Below are positions 17,350-26,571 of a stretch of DNA of 64,000 nucleotides, piece after piece. The position numbers and the translations under genes are program-made. The DNA is from Candidatus Phosphoribacter hodrii (lineage in GTDB: Bacteria > Actinomycetota > Actinomycetes > Actinomycetales > Dermatophilaceae). The stretch spans positions 124,001 to 188,000 of the forward strand of contig JADJIB010000001.1 of NCBI GenBank assembly GCA_016707175.1. Direction: 5' to 3'. The notes beneath the pieces are model-generated. The model saw only the letters and a program-made list of their open reading frames with translations, had not been told where the DNA came from and did not search any database. Each line of letters opens with the position of its first letter. Position 1 is the stretch's first letter.

Positions 17350-18527
17350 GAGCCGCCGCCCAGCACCGCCCGGACCGTCGCGCCAACCCGCTCGACCTGG
17401 GCATCGGTCATCGCCGAGAAGATGGGGATGCTGACAACCGAGGTGAATTCCCGGTCGGCCACCGGCAACGTGGGAGCATTCGTGCCCCGGAATGCCCGCC
17501 AATAGGGGTGGTGATGCAAGGGGATGAAGTGCACCGAACACCCGATTCCGGCCGCGGACATGCGATGGATGAACTCGTCCCGACCCATCCGGCCATCGCC
17601 GGAGAGGCGCAGCGTGTAGAGGTGCCACGCGTGATCGGTGCCTGGATCACTTGGTCGAGCTGGGAGCCGAAGCGGGAGGTCGGCGAGCACTTCGTCGTAG
17701 TAGGCAGCAATCGCCGAACGGCGCTCCCACATCGGCGCCGAGCGGGTCAACTGAACACGGGCCATGGCGGCGGCAACATCGGTGAGGTTGTACTTGAAGC
17801 CCGGAGCGACGACCTCGTAGTGCCAGGAGGGAGCGGTCGAGGTGTAGCGGTCGAAGACGTCGCGGCTGATCCCGTGCAGGCGCATCGTGGCCATCCGCGC
17901 GGTGAGCTCTGCATTCGAACTGACCACCATGCCCCCCTCCCCTGAGGTCATCGTCTTGGTTGCGTAGAAGCTGAAGACGACCGCGTCGCTCTCGCCTAGG
18001 CCGACCGAGACACCTTCGGAGCGCACCGGGTGGGCGTGTGCCGCGTCTTCGACGACCCGTATGTCGTGGGCAGCAGCGAAGTCGGCCATCACGCCCCTGG
18101 GCACCGGCAGCCCGGCGAAGTGCACCGGCATGATCGCCTTGGTCCGCGCCGTGACGACTGCCGCAGCCGCATCGAAATCGATGTTGAGGGTGTCGGGACG
18201 GACGTCAACGATGACAGGCGTCGCGCCGAGATACCTGACCACCTCGGCTGTCGCGGTAAAGGTCCAGGTGGGCACGATCACCTCGTCGCCCGGGCCGATC
18301 CCCAGGGCTTCGAGCGCCAAATGGAGTCCGGCCGTTGCGGAGTTAACCGCGACAGCGTGCCATCGCTCGACGTCTGCTCCGTCGGGGGCCAGCGCCGCGA
18401 CAAACTCCCGCTCGAGGGCGGCAGCGTTGGGGCCGGTCGTCAGCCACCCCGAGCGCATGGTCTCGACGACCGCAGCGATCTCGGCCTCCCCGACATCGGG
18501 GACCGCGAAGGGGATGAATTCAGACAT
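17346..18527 (-). CDS. DegT/DnrJ/EryC1/StrS sugar aminotransferase (second copy)
   Basis: A 393-residue PLP aminotransferase with the PLP lysine at K191 (VFSFYATKTMTSGEGG), the phosphate-binding block AVNSATAGLHLAL near residue 60 and VEDAAHAHPV at about 159. The FYATKTMTSGEGG form is typical of UDP-4-amino-4,6-dideoxy-hexose transaminases (PglE/ArnB-like), which use the 4-keto product of CapD/PglF-type dehydratases. Translational coupling to the initiating sugar transferase (four-base overlap) supports a shared amino sugar. It begins MSEFIPFAVPDVGEAEI. The ABC ATPase lies 36 bases upstream in the same direction, so all these genes may form one transcript from about 21.3 kb. Confidence 0.9.
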   Translation of the reverse strand: MSEFIPFAVPDVGEAEIAAVVETMRSGWLTTGPNAAALEREFVAALAPDGADVERWHAVAVNSATAGLHLALEALGIGPGDEVIVPTWTFTATAEVVRYLGATPVIVDVRPDTLNIDFDAAAAVVTARTKAIMPVHFAGLPVPRGVMADFAAAHDIRVVEDAAHAHPVRSEGVSVGLGESDAVVFSFYATKTMTSGEGGMVVSSNAELTARMATMRLHGISRDVFDRYTSTAPSWHYEVVAPGFKYNLTDVAAAMARVQLTRSAPMWERRSAIAAYYDEVLADLPLRLPARPSDPGTDHAWHLYTLRLSGDGRMGRDEFIHRMSAAGIGCSVHFIPLHHHPYWRAFRGTNAPTLPVADREFTSVVSIPIFSAMTDAQVERVGATVRAVLGGGS

Positions 18528-18563
18528 CGGTGCACCTTCCCGTTCGTGAGCAGCCCAGGAGCG

Positions 18564-19307
18564 TCATGATTCCGGCTCCCGCAATCGTCGGAGCGCTTCG
18601 GCCACAGCGCCGTCGTGCACAATGCGCCCTCGTTCGAGCAGCACCGCCCGATCGGTCAGTCGCGCCACGAGATCCAGATCGTGGCTGACGATGACGAGGC
18701 ACTTGCCTTCCTCGCGCAGCTCGCCGATGCGGGCCAGGCACTTGTGCTGGAAGGGCTCGTCGCCCACCGCAAGAATCTCGTCGACTAAGAAAATGTCCGG
18801 GTCCGTGTGCACTGCGACCGCAAAGGCCAGTCGCAGGAACATCCCAGACGAATAGAACTTCACCTCGGTGTCGATGAACTCTTCGATCTCGCTGAAGGCG
18901 ACGATGCGGTCGAACTCCCGCTTGATCTTCGCCTCGCTCATCCCGAGGATCGCACCATTTAGGAAGACGTTCTCTCGGCCGGTGAGGTCGGGGTGAAAGC
19001 CGGCACCCACGTCGATGAGCCCGGCGATGTTGCCGCGCACGGCCACCTGACCCTGGTCCGGAGCCATCACCCCGGAGATGAGCTTGAGCAGGGTGGACTT
19101 GCCCGAACCGTTGCGGCCGAGCAACGCCACGGCCTCCCCCTCGCTGACCCGGAGGTTGACCTCCGCCAGTGCGGTGAACTGTTCGGACAGCTCGGCACGC
19201 CGCCCTTGGAAGGACTTGACGACGATCTCCTTGACGGCTCGGGTGTGTCTGAGCATGAACTGCTTGGTCACGGAGTCGATAACGATACGCTCGGGTCGGC
19301 CGCTCAT
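18564..19307 (-). CDS. Polysaccharide ABC exporter ATP-binding subunit (Wzt/TagH-like)
   Basis: A 247-residue ABC ATPase. Walker A is GRNGSGKST near residue 61, the signature is a degenerate form in VKFYSSGMFLRLAFA (the usual LSGG becomes YSSG, as in Wzt/TagH/KpsT proteins), Walker B is PDIFLVDEILAVGD and the switch histidine is IVSHD. The C-terminal carbohydrate-binding domain of long Wzt proteins is absent, so chain-end recognition is not expected here. ATG at 19307 is preferred, with GGAG eight bases upstream; a GTG at 19313 overlapping the permease stop (GTGA) is possible. It pairs with the permease at 19310-20176. Confidence 0.9.
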   Translation of the reverse strand: MSGRPERIVIDSVTKQFMLRHTRAVKEIVVKSFQGRRAELSEQFTALAEVNLRVSEGEAVALLGRNGSGKSTLLKLISGVMAPDQGQVAVRGNIAGLIDVGAGFHPDLTGRENVFLNGAILGMSEAKIKREFDRIVAFSEIEEFIDTEVKFYSSGMFLRLAFAVAVHTDPDIFLVDEILAVGDEPFQHKCLARIGELREEGKCLVIVSHDLDLVARLTDRAVLLERGRIVHDGAVAEALRRLREPES

Positions 19308-19309
19308 GG

Positions 19310-20176
19310 TCACAGCTCCTGCGCAAAGCGGCCGTCGAACCGGCGAAACACCAGCTGGCCGATGGCGAGGATGACGGTGGACACGAGGGTTGCGATACCC
19401 ACGAACAGGAGCATCCCATCGGGCAGGGAGACCGCACCGTCAGTGGTCGGGTGCCAGAACGTCCAATGGAAGATCTCGACCACGTTGGTCAGCGGATTGC
19501 TCTGATACAGCCACCACAGCGCCCCGTCACCGAGGGAGGCCTGGACCGCAGTCCACGTGTAGATGACCGGCGATGCCCAGGTGGCGATCATGAGGATGAG
19601 GTCGACAACGTTCTCGAAATCCCGAAAGACGACGTTGAGCGCGCCGAAAATCAGCCCGAGCCCCAGCGCAAAGCCTGCCAGGACGACGAATCCGCCCACC
19701 CCGGCCAACAGGTGCCACACGGACGGTCGCCACCCCGTCGCGATACACCCCACGAGCAGGACGGCCACTTGTGGCACGAAGTGGGTGAAGGAGACGAGGA
19801 CGGAGGCGACCGGGAAGAGTTCGCGAGGCAGGTAGATCTTCTTGACCAGGGCCCAGTTCCCGGTGATGGATCGGGTGGCGTTGCCGAACGCCTCGCTGAA
19901 GAAGTTCATGACGACGATTCCGGAGAAGAGGTACACGGCATAGTTGTCCACCGTGCTGGTCATCTTGAAGAACACGCCGATGACGAAGTAGAAAACCCCG
20001 AACTGGACGGCAGGTTTGATATACGACCACAACATCCCCAGGGCCGACCCGTGGTAGCGGGCTCGCAGTTCCTTGCGGACCAGCAGTCGGAGCAGATAGC
20101 GCTGGCGCAGCACTTGGCGCAGCCCGCCGCCTTCACCGGGGGTGCGGAAGCCGTCGGCCAGCTCAGCAGGACTCAT
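19310..20176 (-). CDS. Polysaccharide ABC exporter permease (Wzm/TagG-like)
   Basis: A 288-residue ABC-2 type permease with six hydrophobic helices. The N-terminal amphipathic region LLVRKELRARYHGSALGMLWSYIKP is the hallmark of the Wzm/KpsM/TagG family, and NPLTNVVEIFHW near the C-terminal end is also conserved. The start MSPAELADGF is chosen because it overlaps the stop of the upstream glycosyltransferase (ATGA) and gives the usual family length; the frame extends 28 codons further upstream but inside that gene. Together with the ATPase it would move a lipid-linked glycan or wall polymer out of the cytoplasm. Confidence 0.9.
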   Translation of the reverse strand: MSPAELADGFRTPGEGGGLRQVLRQRYLLRLLVRKELRARYHGSALGMLWSYIKPAVQFGVFYFVIGVFFKMTSTVDNYAVYLFSGIVVMNFFSEAFGNATRSITGNWALVKKIYLPRELFPVASVLVSFTHFVPQVAVLLVGCIATGWRPSVWHLLAGVGGFVVLAGFALGLGLIFGALNVVFRDFENVVDLILMIATWASPVIYTWTAVQASLGDGALWWLYQSNPLTNVVEIFHWTFWHPTTDGAVSLPDGMLLFVGIATLVSTVILAIGQLVFRRFDGRFAQEL

Positions 20177-21276
20177 GCCGATCCCGGGCCTTTGGGTGCC
20201 CCGACGGGCCGGTTGATCGTGTCGTAGACGGCATCCATGGCGGGGGCCACCTTCTCCCACCGGAACCCTTCGGCGAAGGCCCTAGCGGGCCGACGGGCAT
20301 CCTGAAGTCCTTGGCGATCATTGGCCCACCGGATGATGGCGGCCGCCAGGGCATCCGGGTCACGCGGGGGAACGACGGTGCCGGACGTGGGATCGACGGC
20401 TTCGACCAGGCCGCCAACGTTGGAGACGATGGCCGGCAACCAGCAGGCTTGCGCCTCGAGCACGGCAATGCCAAAGCCTTCGGCAAAGGAGGTCGGTTGG
20501 ACATAGACGTCGCTCGACCGCATCACCTCGGCAACCGTAGCCGGGGGAGACAGCCCGACGAACCGGACCGAATCACCCAGGTCCATCTCGCGTGTCATGG
20601 CTTCGGCCCGCCCACCCGGATCGGGACCGACGGCGACGAGGCTGACCGCGACGCCGGCGTCTTTCACTCGACGCATCGCCGACAACAGTGTGTCGATGCC
20701 GGAGTTTGGCGTGAAGGTCTTCACCGTTGCGAGCCGCAGCGACTCTCCTGGGGCCCGCTCACCGGCATGGTGGGTGTAGAAGAGGGGTTCGACCCCGAAA
20801 TAGGTCAAATGGATGGGCAGCGCCGTGTATGCCGCCGCGGCCTGGGCCAGGTGACGGCTGTTGACGCACACCGCCACGGCCTGGCGCAGCATCCAGCGCA
20901 ATAGCGCTGACCGGACCCGCGAGTCTGCCGGGGACACCAGGACGTCGCTCCCCCACAGGGAGATCACCAGGGTGGAGGAACCGCTCAAGGCGCCCATCAC
21001 CCCATAGCCGCCGCCATAGTGGGCGTGGACGATGTCCGGGGCGATCTCGCGGACGGTGCGGCGTAGCCGCGGAACTGAGAACAGATAGGTCAGCGGGCCA
21101 GGCAACCATGCCCACCCGGGACCGTCAAGCCGGTGGACACCCAGGATCTCGGGCCCCTCCGTGGCGCAGGTCAACAGATAGGTCTCGTAGCCAACGGAAA
21201 CACAATGCCTCACCCATCGTTGGACGTTGGGGTTTGCGGCATCGCCCACGAGCAGGATCCGGCGCTGTCGGGGCAT
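20173..21276 (-). CDS. Family 4 glycosyltransferase
   Basis: A 367-residue GT-B glycosyltransferase. ILLVGDAANPNVQRWVRHCVSVGYETYLLT opens the acceptor domain and DIVHAHYGGGYGVMGA is the usual mid-domain HxHxG-type block. The donor site reads PTSFAEGFGIAVLEAQACWLPAIVSNVGG, with the EX7E pair around residues 275-283. The start at 21276 (MPRQRRILLVGDA) places the first beta-strand at the N-terminus. Its ribosome-binding site is weak (GGTGGCGGG), and ATG at 21321 with GAAGAGG directly before it is an alternative. This is the first gene of the probable minus-strand run 21.3-15.3 kb. Confidence 0.86.
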   Translation of the reverse strand: MPRQRRILLVGDAANPNVQRWVRHCVSVGYETYLLTCATEGPEILGVHRLDGPGWAWLPGPLTYLFSVPRLRRTVREIAPDIVHAHYGGGYGVMGALSGSSTLVISLWGSDVLVSPADSRVRSALLRWMLRQAVAVCVNSRHLAQAAAAYTALPIHLTYFGVEPLFYTHHAGERAPGESLRLATVKTFTPNSGIDTLLSAMRRVKDAGVAVSLVAVGPDPGGRAEAMTREMDLGDSVRFVGLSPPATVAEVMRSSDVYVQPTSFAEGFGIAVLEAQACWLPAIVSNVGGLVEAVDPTSGTVVPPRDPDALAAAIIRWANDRQGLQDARRPARAFAEGFRWEKVAPAMDAVYDTINRPVGAPKGPGSA

Positions 21277-21352
21277 CCCGCCACCGGGGAGACGACCCGT
21301 CGCTCTGCGCACCGTTTCCATCCTCTTCGCCGGAGAGTCTTCCGAACTGACA

Positions 21353-21392
21353 TGAGTGTGCCGGGGCCAACGGGTTGGCCCCGGCACACTCA
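21353..21392 (-). terminator. Perfect 18-bp stem-loop, probable terminator
   Basis: Arms 21353-21370 and 21375-21392 are exact reverse complements around the loop CGGG, and partial pairing (CATG) continues outside. It lies about 60 bases past the stop of the cell-wall repeat gene on the minus strand and separates it from the glycan genes. No U tract follows, so it is an I-shaped actinobacterial type. Confidence 0.72.
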
Positions 21393-21453
21393 CATGTTGT
21401 GCAATGTGACCTTCAGGGCGCTAGGCCCTTGCGGTCGACCTCACTCGGTCTGG

Positions 21454-22681
21454 TCAGTACTTGGCCAGAATCTCCACAATCTTCCCGGAGACCGCCGGGG
21501 AAACCGATCCCGTCCCACCGAAGACGGTCACCCGCGAGAAGGCGCCCTCCGTGGTTGCCTTGGCCTTCAGGTAGTCACCGGTGGCCGGCGACAGCGAAGC
21601 CGAGGCGGTGAGCAGGAGCGGGGCGTCCAAGTTAGCCGCGAAAGCCACCGGCGAACACCGCGTCAGCGTACTGCTCGCCAGAGGCGACCACGAAGTCCTG
21701 GAACTTGTCTTCCAGCGTGAATGCCTTGGTCGCCAGCATCGCCGCGGTCTCGTAGCGGTCCGCGCCAACAACGGTGAACGCCGGCTCGACGGGCACGCCG
21801 TTGAAGCCAACCTTCACGGCCTTGGATGCATTGCCACCGACAGCCCAGACCTCGTTGTGGTTCATGATCTTCTTGCCCGAGTAAGCATAGTTGCTCGCAA
21901 ACTCGAACCCGGTGTTGTCCATGCCGCCCGCACCCATGGTCAACAGCACCACGCCGTCGCGCTCAGCGGCGGCCGCACCGGCAGCCAACGCGTCCGGGAA
22001 GTCGTAGCCATCGGCGATGAAGACGTTGAGGTTGTTCTTGCCGGCCAACCATGCGAGGAAGTCAATGCGCTTGGCAATTGCCGTAGCGGTCTGGAAGCGG
22101 TTGAGGCCGGCGTAGCGGTCAACTCCGCCTGCGATGCCCGCGCCCTTGCTGGTGTCCAAGACGCCGGGCGACTTCCAGACGACCGGGGCCTGCAACTGCT
22201 TGACAACGCCCTCGGTGAGAACACCGGTTCCCGAGGTGATCGTCACCGTGTCGATCGGCCGGTCATCGCCGCCGCCCACAACGCCATTGCAGCCGAGCAC
22301 AAGCAGGCTGACGATCCGCGGGTCCAGGCTCGACCCGTTGGGGGTCACCAGGAGTGGGGCGTCCATCACGTCGGCCAGCGGCGCGGACGCGAGCGCGTCG
22401 GCGAAGTTCTCGCTGGAGGCCAGGACGAGTGCGTCGGAACGCTTGGGGTCGTTGAACCTCCACTTCGGCACGGCGCAGAACGCCTTGATCGCGGTCGCGA
22501 TCCGGTCTTCGCCAGCGATGCGCAGGACGGTCGGACCGTCGCCCATCACGTACGTCATGCCGTCGACGTCGAGCGACGGCGCAGTGTCGTCGCCGTAAGC
22601 GTGTGCGGTGGCCGCGGATGCGGCCAGCATGGCCGTGGCAGCGAGTGCTGCTGCGGCGAGGCGAGGCGTCTTGAAGGACAT
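21454..22681 (-). pseudogene. Secreted cell-wall-binding repeat 2 (CWB2) protein, one frameshift
   Basis: The frame begins at ATG 22681 with GAAGGAG upstream and a clear signal peptide (AAAALAATAMLAASAATAHA). Three CWB2-type repeats follow, recognisable by GEDRIATAI, FADALASAPLADVMDAPLLVTP, VDRYAGLNRFQTATAIA and ADRYETAAMLA with YADAVFAGG. The frame stops at 21632, while the next frame carries the missing end (AANLDAPLLLTASASL to EILAKY). Removing one T from the TTT at 21641-21643 (AAA on the plus strand) joins them into a protein of about 408 residues. CWB2 modules bind anionic wall polymers non-covalently. Lying next to a wall-glycan locus, this protein may anchor to its product. The break may be a sequencing error, a real mutation or slippage. 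Confidence 0.82.
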
Positions 22682-22956
22682 CTCTGGTTGTCTCCTTCTG
22701 TTCTGTTTCGTGTGGCGAGTTTGAAGACGAACGACGCCTCCAGGGCCCCACCATACTCCTTGAGGCGATCTGCCGTTGGCTCGACCCCTGTTGGTGTCTC
22801 ACCACCGAGCCACAGTGGCCCGCCCGAGATTGTGCCAGGTCCGGGCATGGGTGGCAAACCCTTTGCCCGCCTAATGTGATCGCGCTGTAACATTGCTCAT
22901 ACGCCAGCTCTCCGAGCCCCCACGCCCATTATCTGTTCCGAGCGTCCAAGTCAAGG

Positions 22957-24132
22957 CTACGCGCGAGAGGAAAGCGCGTCCCAGGTGAGGGCGATCGCGG
23001 CCCCCAGCCCGAGTTCGACGAGCAGGGCGCCAGCGATCGCCCACGGGTCGGGGCCCAGATGGACCATTCGGGCCGACCCGGCCGGGCCGCTAGTCAGCAG
23101 CGCCGCACCCAAGGCCGCAAGGTCGACCGCGACGACGGCCACGCCTGCCGTGCGGGCCTTGTCCTGCCATCGGGCCAACCGGGTCCATTGCCGGCCGGCC
23201 TGCCACGTCACCAGGGCTCCGACGCCGACGGGTAGTAGCACCGCCAGGGTCACCCAGGCCGGATAGTGGCCGTCGGACGGGACGACGCCCAGGATGGGGA
23301 TCATCGGCAGCAGCCCCGGCGCGGCACCGGACACGCTGACCGTGCCTCCGGCGGCGACCTGGAAGCCCGGCCCAGCGATGAAGCTCACTGCCCACACGGC
23401 GAGGTCAGGCACGAACAACAGCTGGCCGATCAGCAGTCCCACCGCGCTGGCCCCGTGGGCACCCACCGCAGCATGCAGCGAGGTGACCGTCGGCCACCGG
23501 ACGGCGAACATGACGAGCACCAGCACAGCACCGAGCCCGGCCAGGGTGACCAGGCCCCACACGGCTGGGCGCACCGCCCGATCGACCCACGGCGGCAGGC
23601 GATCGGCGAGGTCCGCATCATCGAGCAGCACGACAACGCCGGACGCGACGATCGGCACGGACAGACACGCGATCAGTCCGGCCACGGTCGGTCGGACCGG
23701 CCCGGCCAGGGTGAGCAGCGCCACGAGAGCTGCGGCAGCGGCATACCCGCCGAGGAAGCGCGGCAGCAGGCGGCGGGAGACCTCACCCGTGTGCGCGCTG
23801 AGGTGGCGCAACTGGTATGCCGTGAACCACGCCGCCAGCGCCCACCCGAGCAGGGGGACGACTCCGACGACGACACCGTCGACCGCGACCCTGCCGCCGG
23901 TGCTGAGGAACCATCCGGCGCTGCCGGTCCCGATGACCTGACCCCAGGGGGTGTCGCTGCCGGGGGTGACGGCCCAGATGAGCACGACCAAGGCGACCGT
24001 GACGAGCCACGGAACGGCGACCGCGACCGCGCCGCTGACCCACACCCGAAGGGGTTGTGGTTGCTCGCGCAGCGCATCGACAGTCTCCCGCCTGGCGGTG
24101 ACTGTGGTGCGGACTCGTTCCAGAAGGCTCAT
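22957..24132 (-). CDS. DUF6350 integral membrane protein
   Basis: A 391-residue membrane protein with about nine hydrophobic helices (for example VSGAVAVAVPWLVTVALVVLIWAV and LIACLSVPIVASGVVVLLDD). From family memory, DUF6350 proteins sit between sucD and purN in many Actinobacteria. The order sucC-sucD-DUF6350 here matches, but purN/purH are missing on the far side and a wall-binding protein follows instead. The FxxGPGFxVAxGTxVS-like stretch (FIAGPGFQVAAGGTVSVSG) is the most conserved part I recognise. The function is unknown; a link to cell division or the envelope has been suggested for the family but is not shown by this sequence. Confidence 0.78.
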   Translation of the reverse strand: MSLLERVRTTVTARRETVDALREQPQPLRVWVSGAVAVAVPWLVTVALVVLIWAVTPGSDTPWGQVIGTGSAGWFLSTGGRVAVDGVVVGVVPLLGWALAAWFTAYQLRHLSAHTGEVSRRLLPRFLGGYAAAAALVALLTLAGPVRPTVAGLIACLSVPIVASGVVVLLDDADLADRLPPWVDRAVRPAVWGLVTLAGLGAVLVLVMFAVRWPTVTSLHAAVGAHGASAVGLLIGQLLFVPDLAVWAVSFIAGPGFQVAAGGTVSVSGAAPGLLPMIPILGVVPSDGHYPAWVTLAVLLPVGVGALVTWQAGRQWTRLARWQDKARTAGVAVVAVDLAALGAALLTSGPAGSARMVHLGPDPWAIAGALLVELGLGAAIALTWDALSSRA

Positions 24133-24229
24133 CGTCGGACTATCGTCGCCCGTTCCGGCCCCCCGACGCCGGAGGGCGCGCCGGGAGATCCCGAACGCGC
24201 CCTCCAGTGCGGCGGCAGTGTGAGGCCGG

Positions 24230-25123
24230 TCAGCCTTGCAGGCCCTGCATGATCTCGCGCATGAGCGCAGCCGTCGCCGACGGGGTCTTGCCGACCTTGA
24301 CGCCCGCGGCCTCCAGCGCCTCGGCCTTGGCGGCCGCGGTGCCCTTGGACCCGCTGACGATCGCGCCGGCGTGCCCCATCGTCTTGCCTTCGGGGGCGGT
24401 GAAGCCCGCGACGTAGCCCACCACCGGCTTGGTGACGTTGGCCGCGATGTATGCCGCAGCCCGCTCCTCGGCGTCGCCGCCGATCTCGCCGATCATGACG
24501 ATCGCATCGGTGTCCGGGTCGTCCTGGAAGGCCTGGAGGCAGTCGATGTGGGTCGTCCCGATGATCGGGTCGCCGCCGATGCCAACAGCGGTCGAGAAGC
24601 CGAAGTCGCGCAGCTCGAACATCATCTGGTAGGTCAAGGTCCCCGACTTGGAGACCAGGCCGATCCGGCCCGGGCCCGAGATGTCGGCCGGGATGATGCC
24701 CGCGTTGGCCTGGCCCGGCGTGATGAGGCCGGGACAGTTCGGGCCGATGAGTCGCGTCGTGCCGGACTTCTGGGCGTATTCGAAGAACTCGGCCGTGTCC
24801 TTGACCGCCACGCCCTCGGTGATGACGACGGCCAGCGGGATCTTGGCGTCGACGGCCTCGACGACCGCGGCCTTGGTGAAGGCGGCCGGGACGAAGATGA
24901 CCGAGACATCTGCGCCGGTGGCCGCGATTGCGTCGGCGACGGTGCCGAAGACCGGCACCTGGACGCCGCCGGGGAAGTCGACCGCCGTGCCTGCCTTGCG
25001 CGGGTTGACGCCGCCGACAACCTGGGTGCCCGATGCGAGCATCCGGGTCGTGTGCTTCATGCCCTCCGAGCCGGTCATGCCCTGAACGATGACCTTGGAG
25101 TCACGGGTGAGGAAGATCGCCAT
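24230..25123 (-). CDS. sucD: Succinyl-CoA synthetase alpha subunit
   Basis: A 297-residue alpha subunit of ADP/GDP-forming succinate-CoA ligase, which converts succinyl-CoA, phosphate and NDP to succinate, CoA and NTP in the TCA cycle. The start MAIFLTRDSKVIVQGMTGSEGMKHT is the standard N-terminus. The CoA-binding Rossmann domain covers about residues 10-130, GPNCPGLITPGQANAGI is conserved, and the phosphohistidine lies in GHAGAIVSG near residue 245. Length is as expected. It is 34 bases downstream of sucC on the same strand and is surely co-transcribed with it. Confidence 0.97.
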   Translation of the reverse strand: MAIFLTRDSKVIVQGMTGSEGMKHTTRMLASGTQVVGGVNPRKAGTAVDFPGGVQVPVFGTVADAIAATGADVSVIFVPAAFTKAAVVEAVDAKIPLAVVITEGVAVKDTAEFFEYAQKSGTTRLIGPNCPGLITPGQANAGIIPADISGPGRIGLVSKSGTLTYQMMFELRDFGFSTAVGIGGDPIIGTTHIDCLQAFQDDPDTDAIVMIGEIGGDAEERAAAYIAANVTKPVVGYVAGFTAPEGKTMGHAGAIVSGSKGTAAAKAEALEAAGVKVGKTPSATAALMREIMQGLQG

Positions 25124-25157
25124 GTCGAGTGTTCCTTGTCCTAGGTCTTGGTCCGGG

Positions 25158-26360
25158 TCAGACGGCCAGTGCCGCGAGCTCGGCGACGCGACGGGCCGCG
25201 CCGTCCATGGTGTCGACCCGCTCCAGCTTGGGCAGACCGGCGCCGTCGAGGATCTCGCGACCCTTCTCGGCGTTGTTGCCGTCCAGCCGGACGACCAGCG
25301 GCTTGGGGTTCTTGCCGTGGCTGGCGAGGATCTCGTAGGCCTTGACGATGCCGTCGGCGACCTGGTCGCACGCGGTGATGCCGCCGAAGACGTTGACGAA
25401 CACCGCCTTGACCTGGGCGTCCTCGAAGATGACGTCCAGTCCGTTGGCCATGACGTTGGCGTCGGCGCCGCCCCCGATGTCCAGGAAGTTCGCCGGGCGC
25501 GGGTGGCTGCCGTCGCGGGCGGTGAACTCTTCGCCCGCGTAGGCGACCACGTCGAGGGTCGACATGACCAAGCCAGCACCGTTGCCGATGATGCCGATGT
25601 TGCCGTCGAGCTTGACGTAGTTGAGGTCCTTCTCGATGGCCAGGACCTCGAGCGGGTCGGTCACCGAGTGGTCGATGAGGACCTCGTGCTCGGGGTGACG
25701 GAACCGGGCGTTGTCGTCGAGGGTGACCTTGCCGTCGAGGGCGACGATCTGGCCGTCCTCCATCTTCACCAGCGGGTTGACCTCGACGAGCGTGGCGTCC
25801 TCACCGGCATACACATCGCCGAGAGTGACCAGCACGTTGACGAGCGCGGGCACGTCGGCCTCGTCGAAGCCGGCGGCAGCGATGATCTCGCGCGCCTTGG
25901 CCTCGTCGAGCCCGTCGATCGGGTCGACCTCGATGCGGGCGAGCTTCTCGGGGTGCTCGACGGCCAGGGTCTCGATGTCCATGCCGCCTTCCTTGCTGCA
26001 CATCGCCAGGTAGGAGCGGTTGGCCCGGTCCAGCAGCATCGAGAAGTAGTACTCCTCGGCGATCTTGGCGCCCTGGGCGATCATCACCTTCTTGACGGTG
26101 TGGCCCTTGATGTCCATGCCGAGGATCTGCGCGGCGAGGGCTTGCGCCTCCTCGGGTGACTTGGCGACCTTGACGCCACCAGCCTTGCCGCGCCCACCGG
26201 TCTTGACCTGGGCCTTGACGACAACGACGCCGCCGCTCTTGGCACCGACCCGCTGCGCCGCCGCGAAGGCCTCCTCCGGGGTCACCGCCACTTCGCCGCC
26301 CAGCACGGGAACCCCGTGCGCTTCGAACATGTCACGTGCCTGGTATTCGTACAGATCCAC
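25158..26360 (-). CDS. sucC: Succinyl-CoA synthetase beta subunit
   Basis: A 400-residue beta subunit with the N-terminal ATP-grasp fold (MDLYEYQARDMFEAHGVPV, VVKAQVKTGGRGKAGGVKVA) and the C-terminal CoA-ligase domain (FLDIGGGADANVMANGLDVI, VNVFGGITACDQVADGIV). It binds nucleotide and succinate and forms the tetramer with SucD. Length and start match the family. This is the first gene of the sucC-sucD pair; the 210 bases upstream should hold the promoter, but I could not assign -35/-10 boxes with confidence. Confidence 0.97.
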   Translation of the reverse strand: MDLYEYQARDMFEAHGVPVLGGEVAVTPEEAFAAAQRVGAKSGGVVVVKAQVKTGGRGKAGGVKVAKSPEEAQALAAQILGMDIKGHTVKKVMIAQGAKIAEEYYFSMLLDRANRSYLAMCSKEGGMDIETLAVEHPEKLARIEVDPIDGLDEAKAREIIAAAGFDEADVPALVNVLVTLGDVYAGEDATLVEVNPLVKMEDGQIVALDGKVTLDDNARFRHPEHEVLIDHSVTDPLEVLAIEKDLNYVKLDGNIGIIGNGAGLVMSTLDVVAYAGEEFTARDGSHPRPANFLDIGGGADANVMANGLDVIFEDAQVKAVFVNVFGGITACDQVADGIVKAYEILASHGKNPKPLVVRLDGNNAEKGREILDGAGLPKLERVDTMDGAARRVAELAALAV

Positions 26361-26571
26361 GGGCGTCCGTCCTCGTCGTCGAAGGGGTGACCAGCGCAGC
26401 GACCGTGGGCTCTGGGCCGCTCGGGCAGCATTCGGACTCTAGTGCACGGATTCAGGCCCGTCGCCCGTCGGGCGGCGCGCCATGACCAATGTCACGGCCG
26501 GTGTCCGCGGAGTGGTGGCGGAGTCCTTGCCGCGTGGTTGCCGAGTGGTTGCGCCGTGGTTACGCAGTGGC

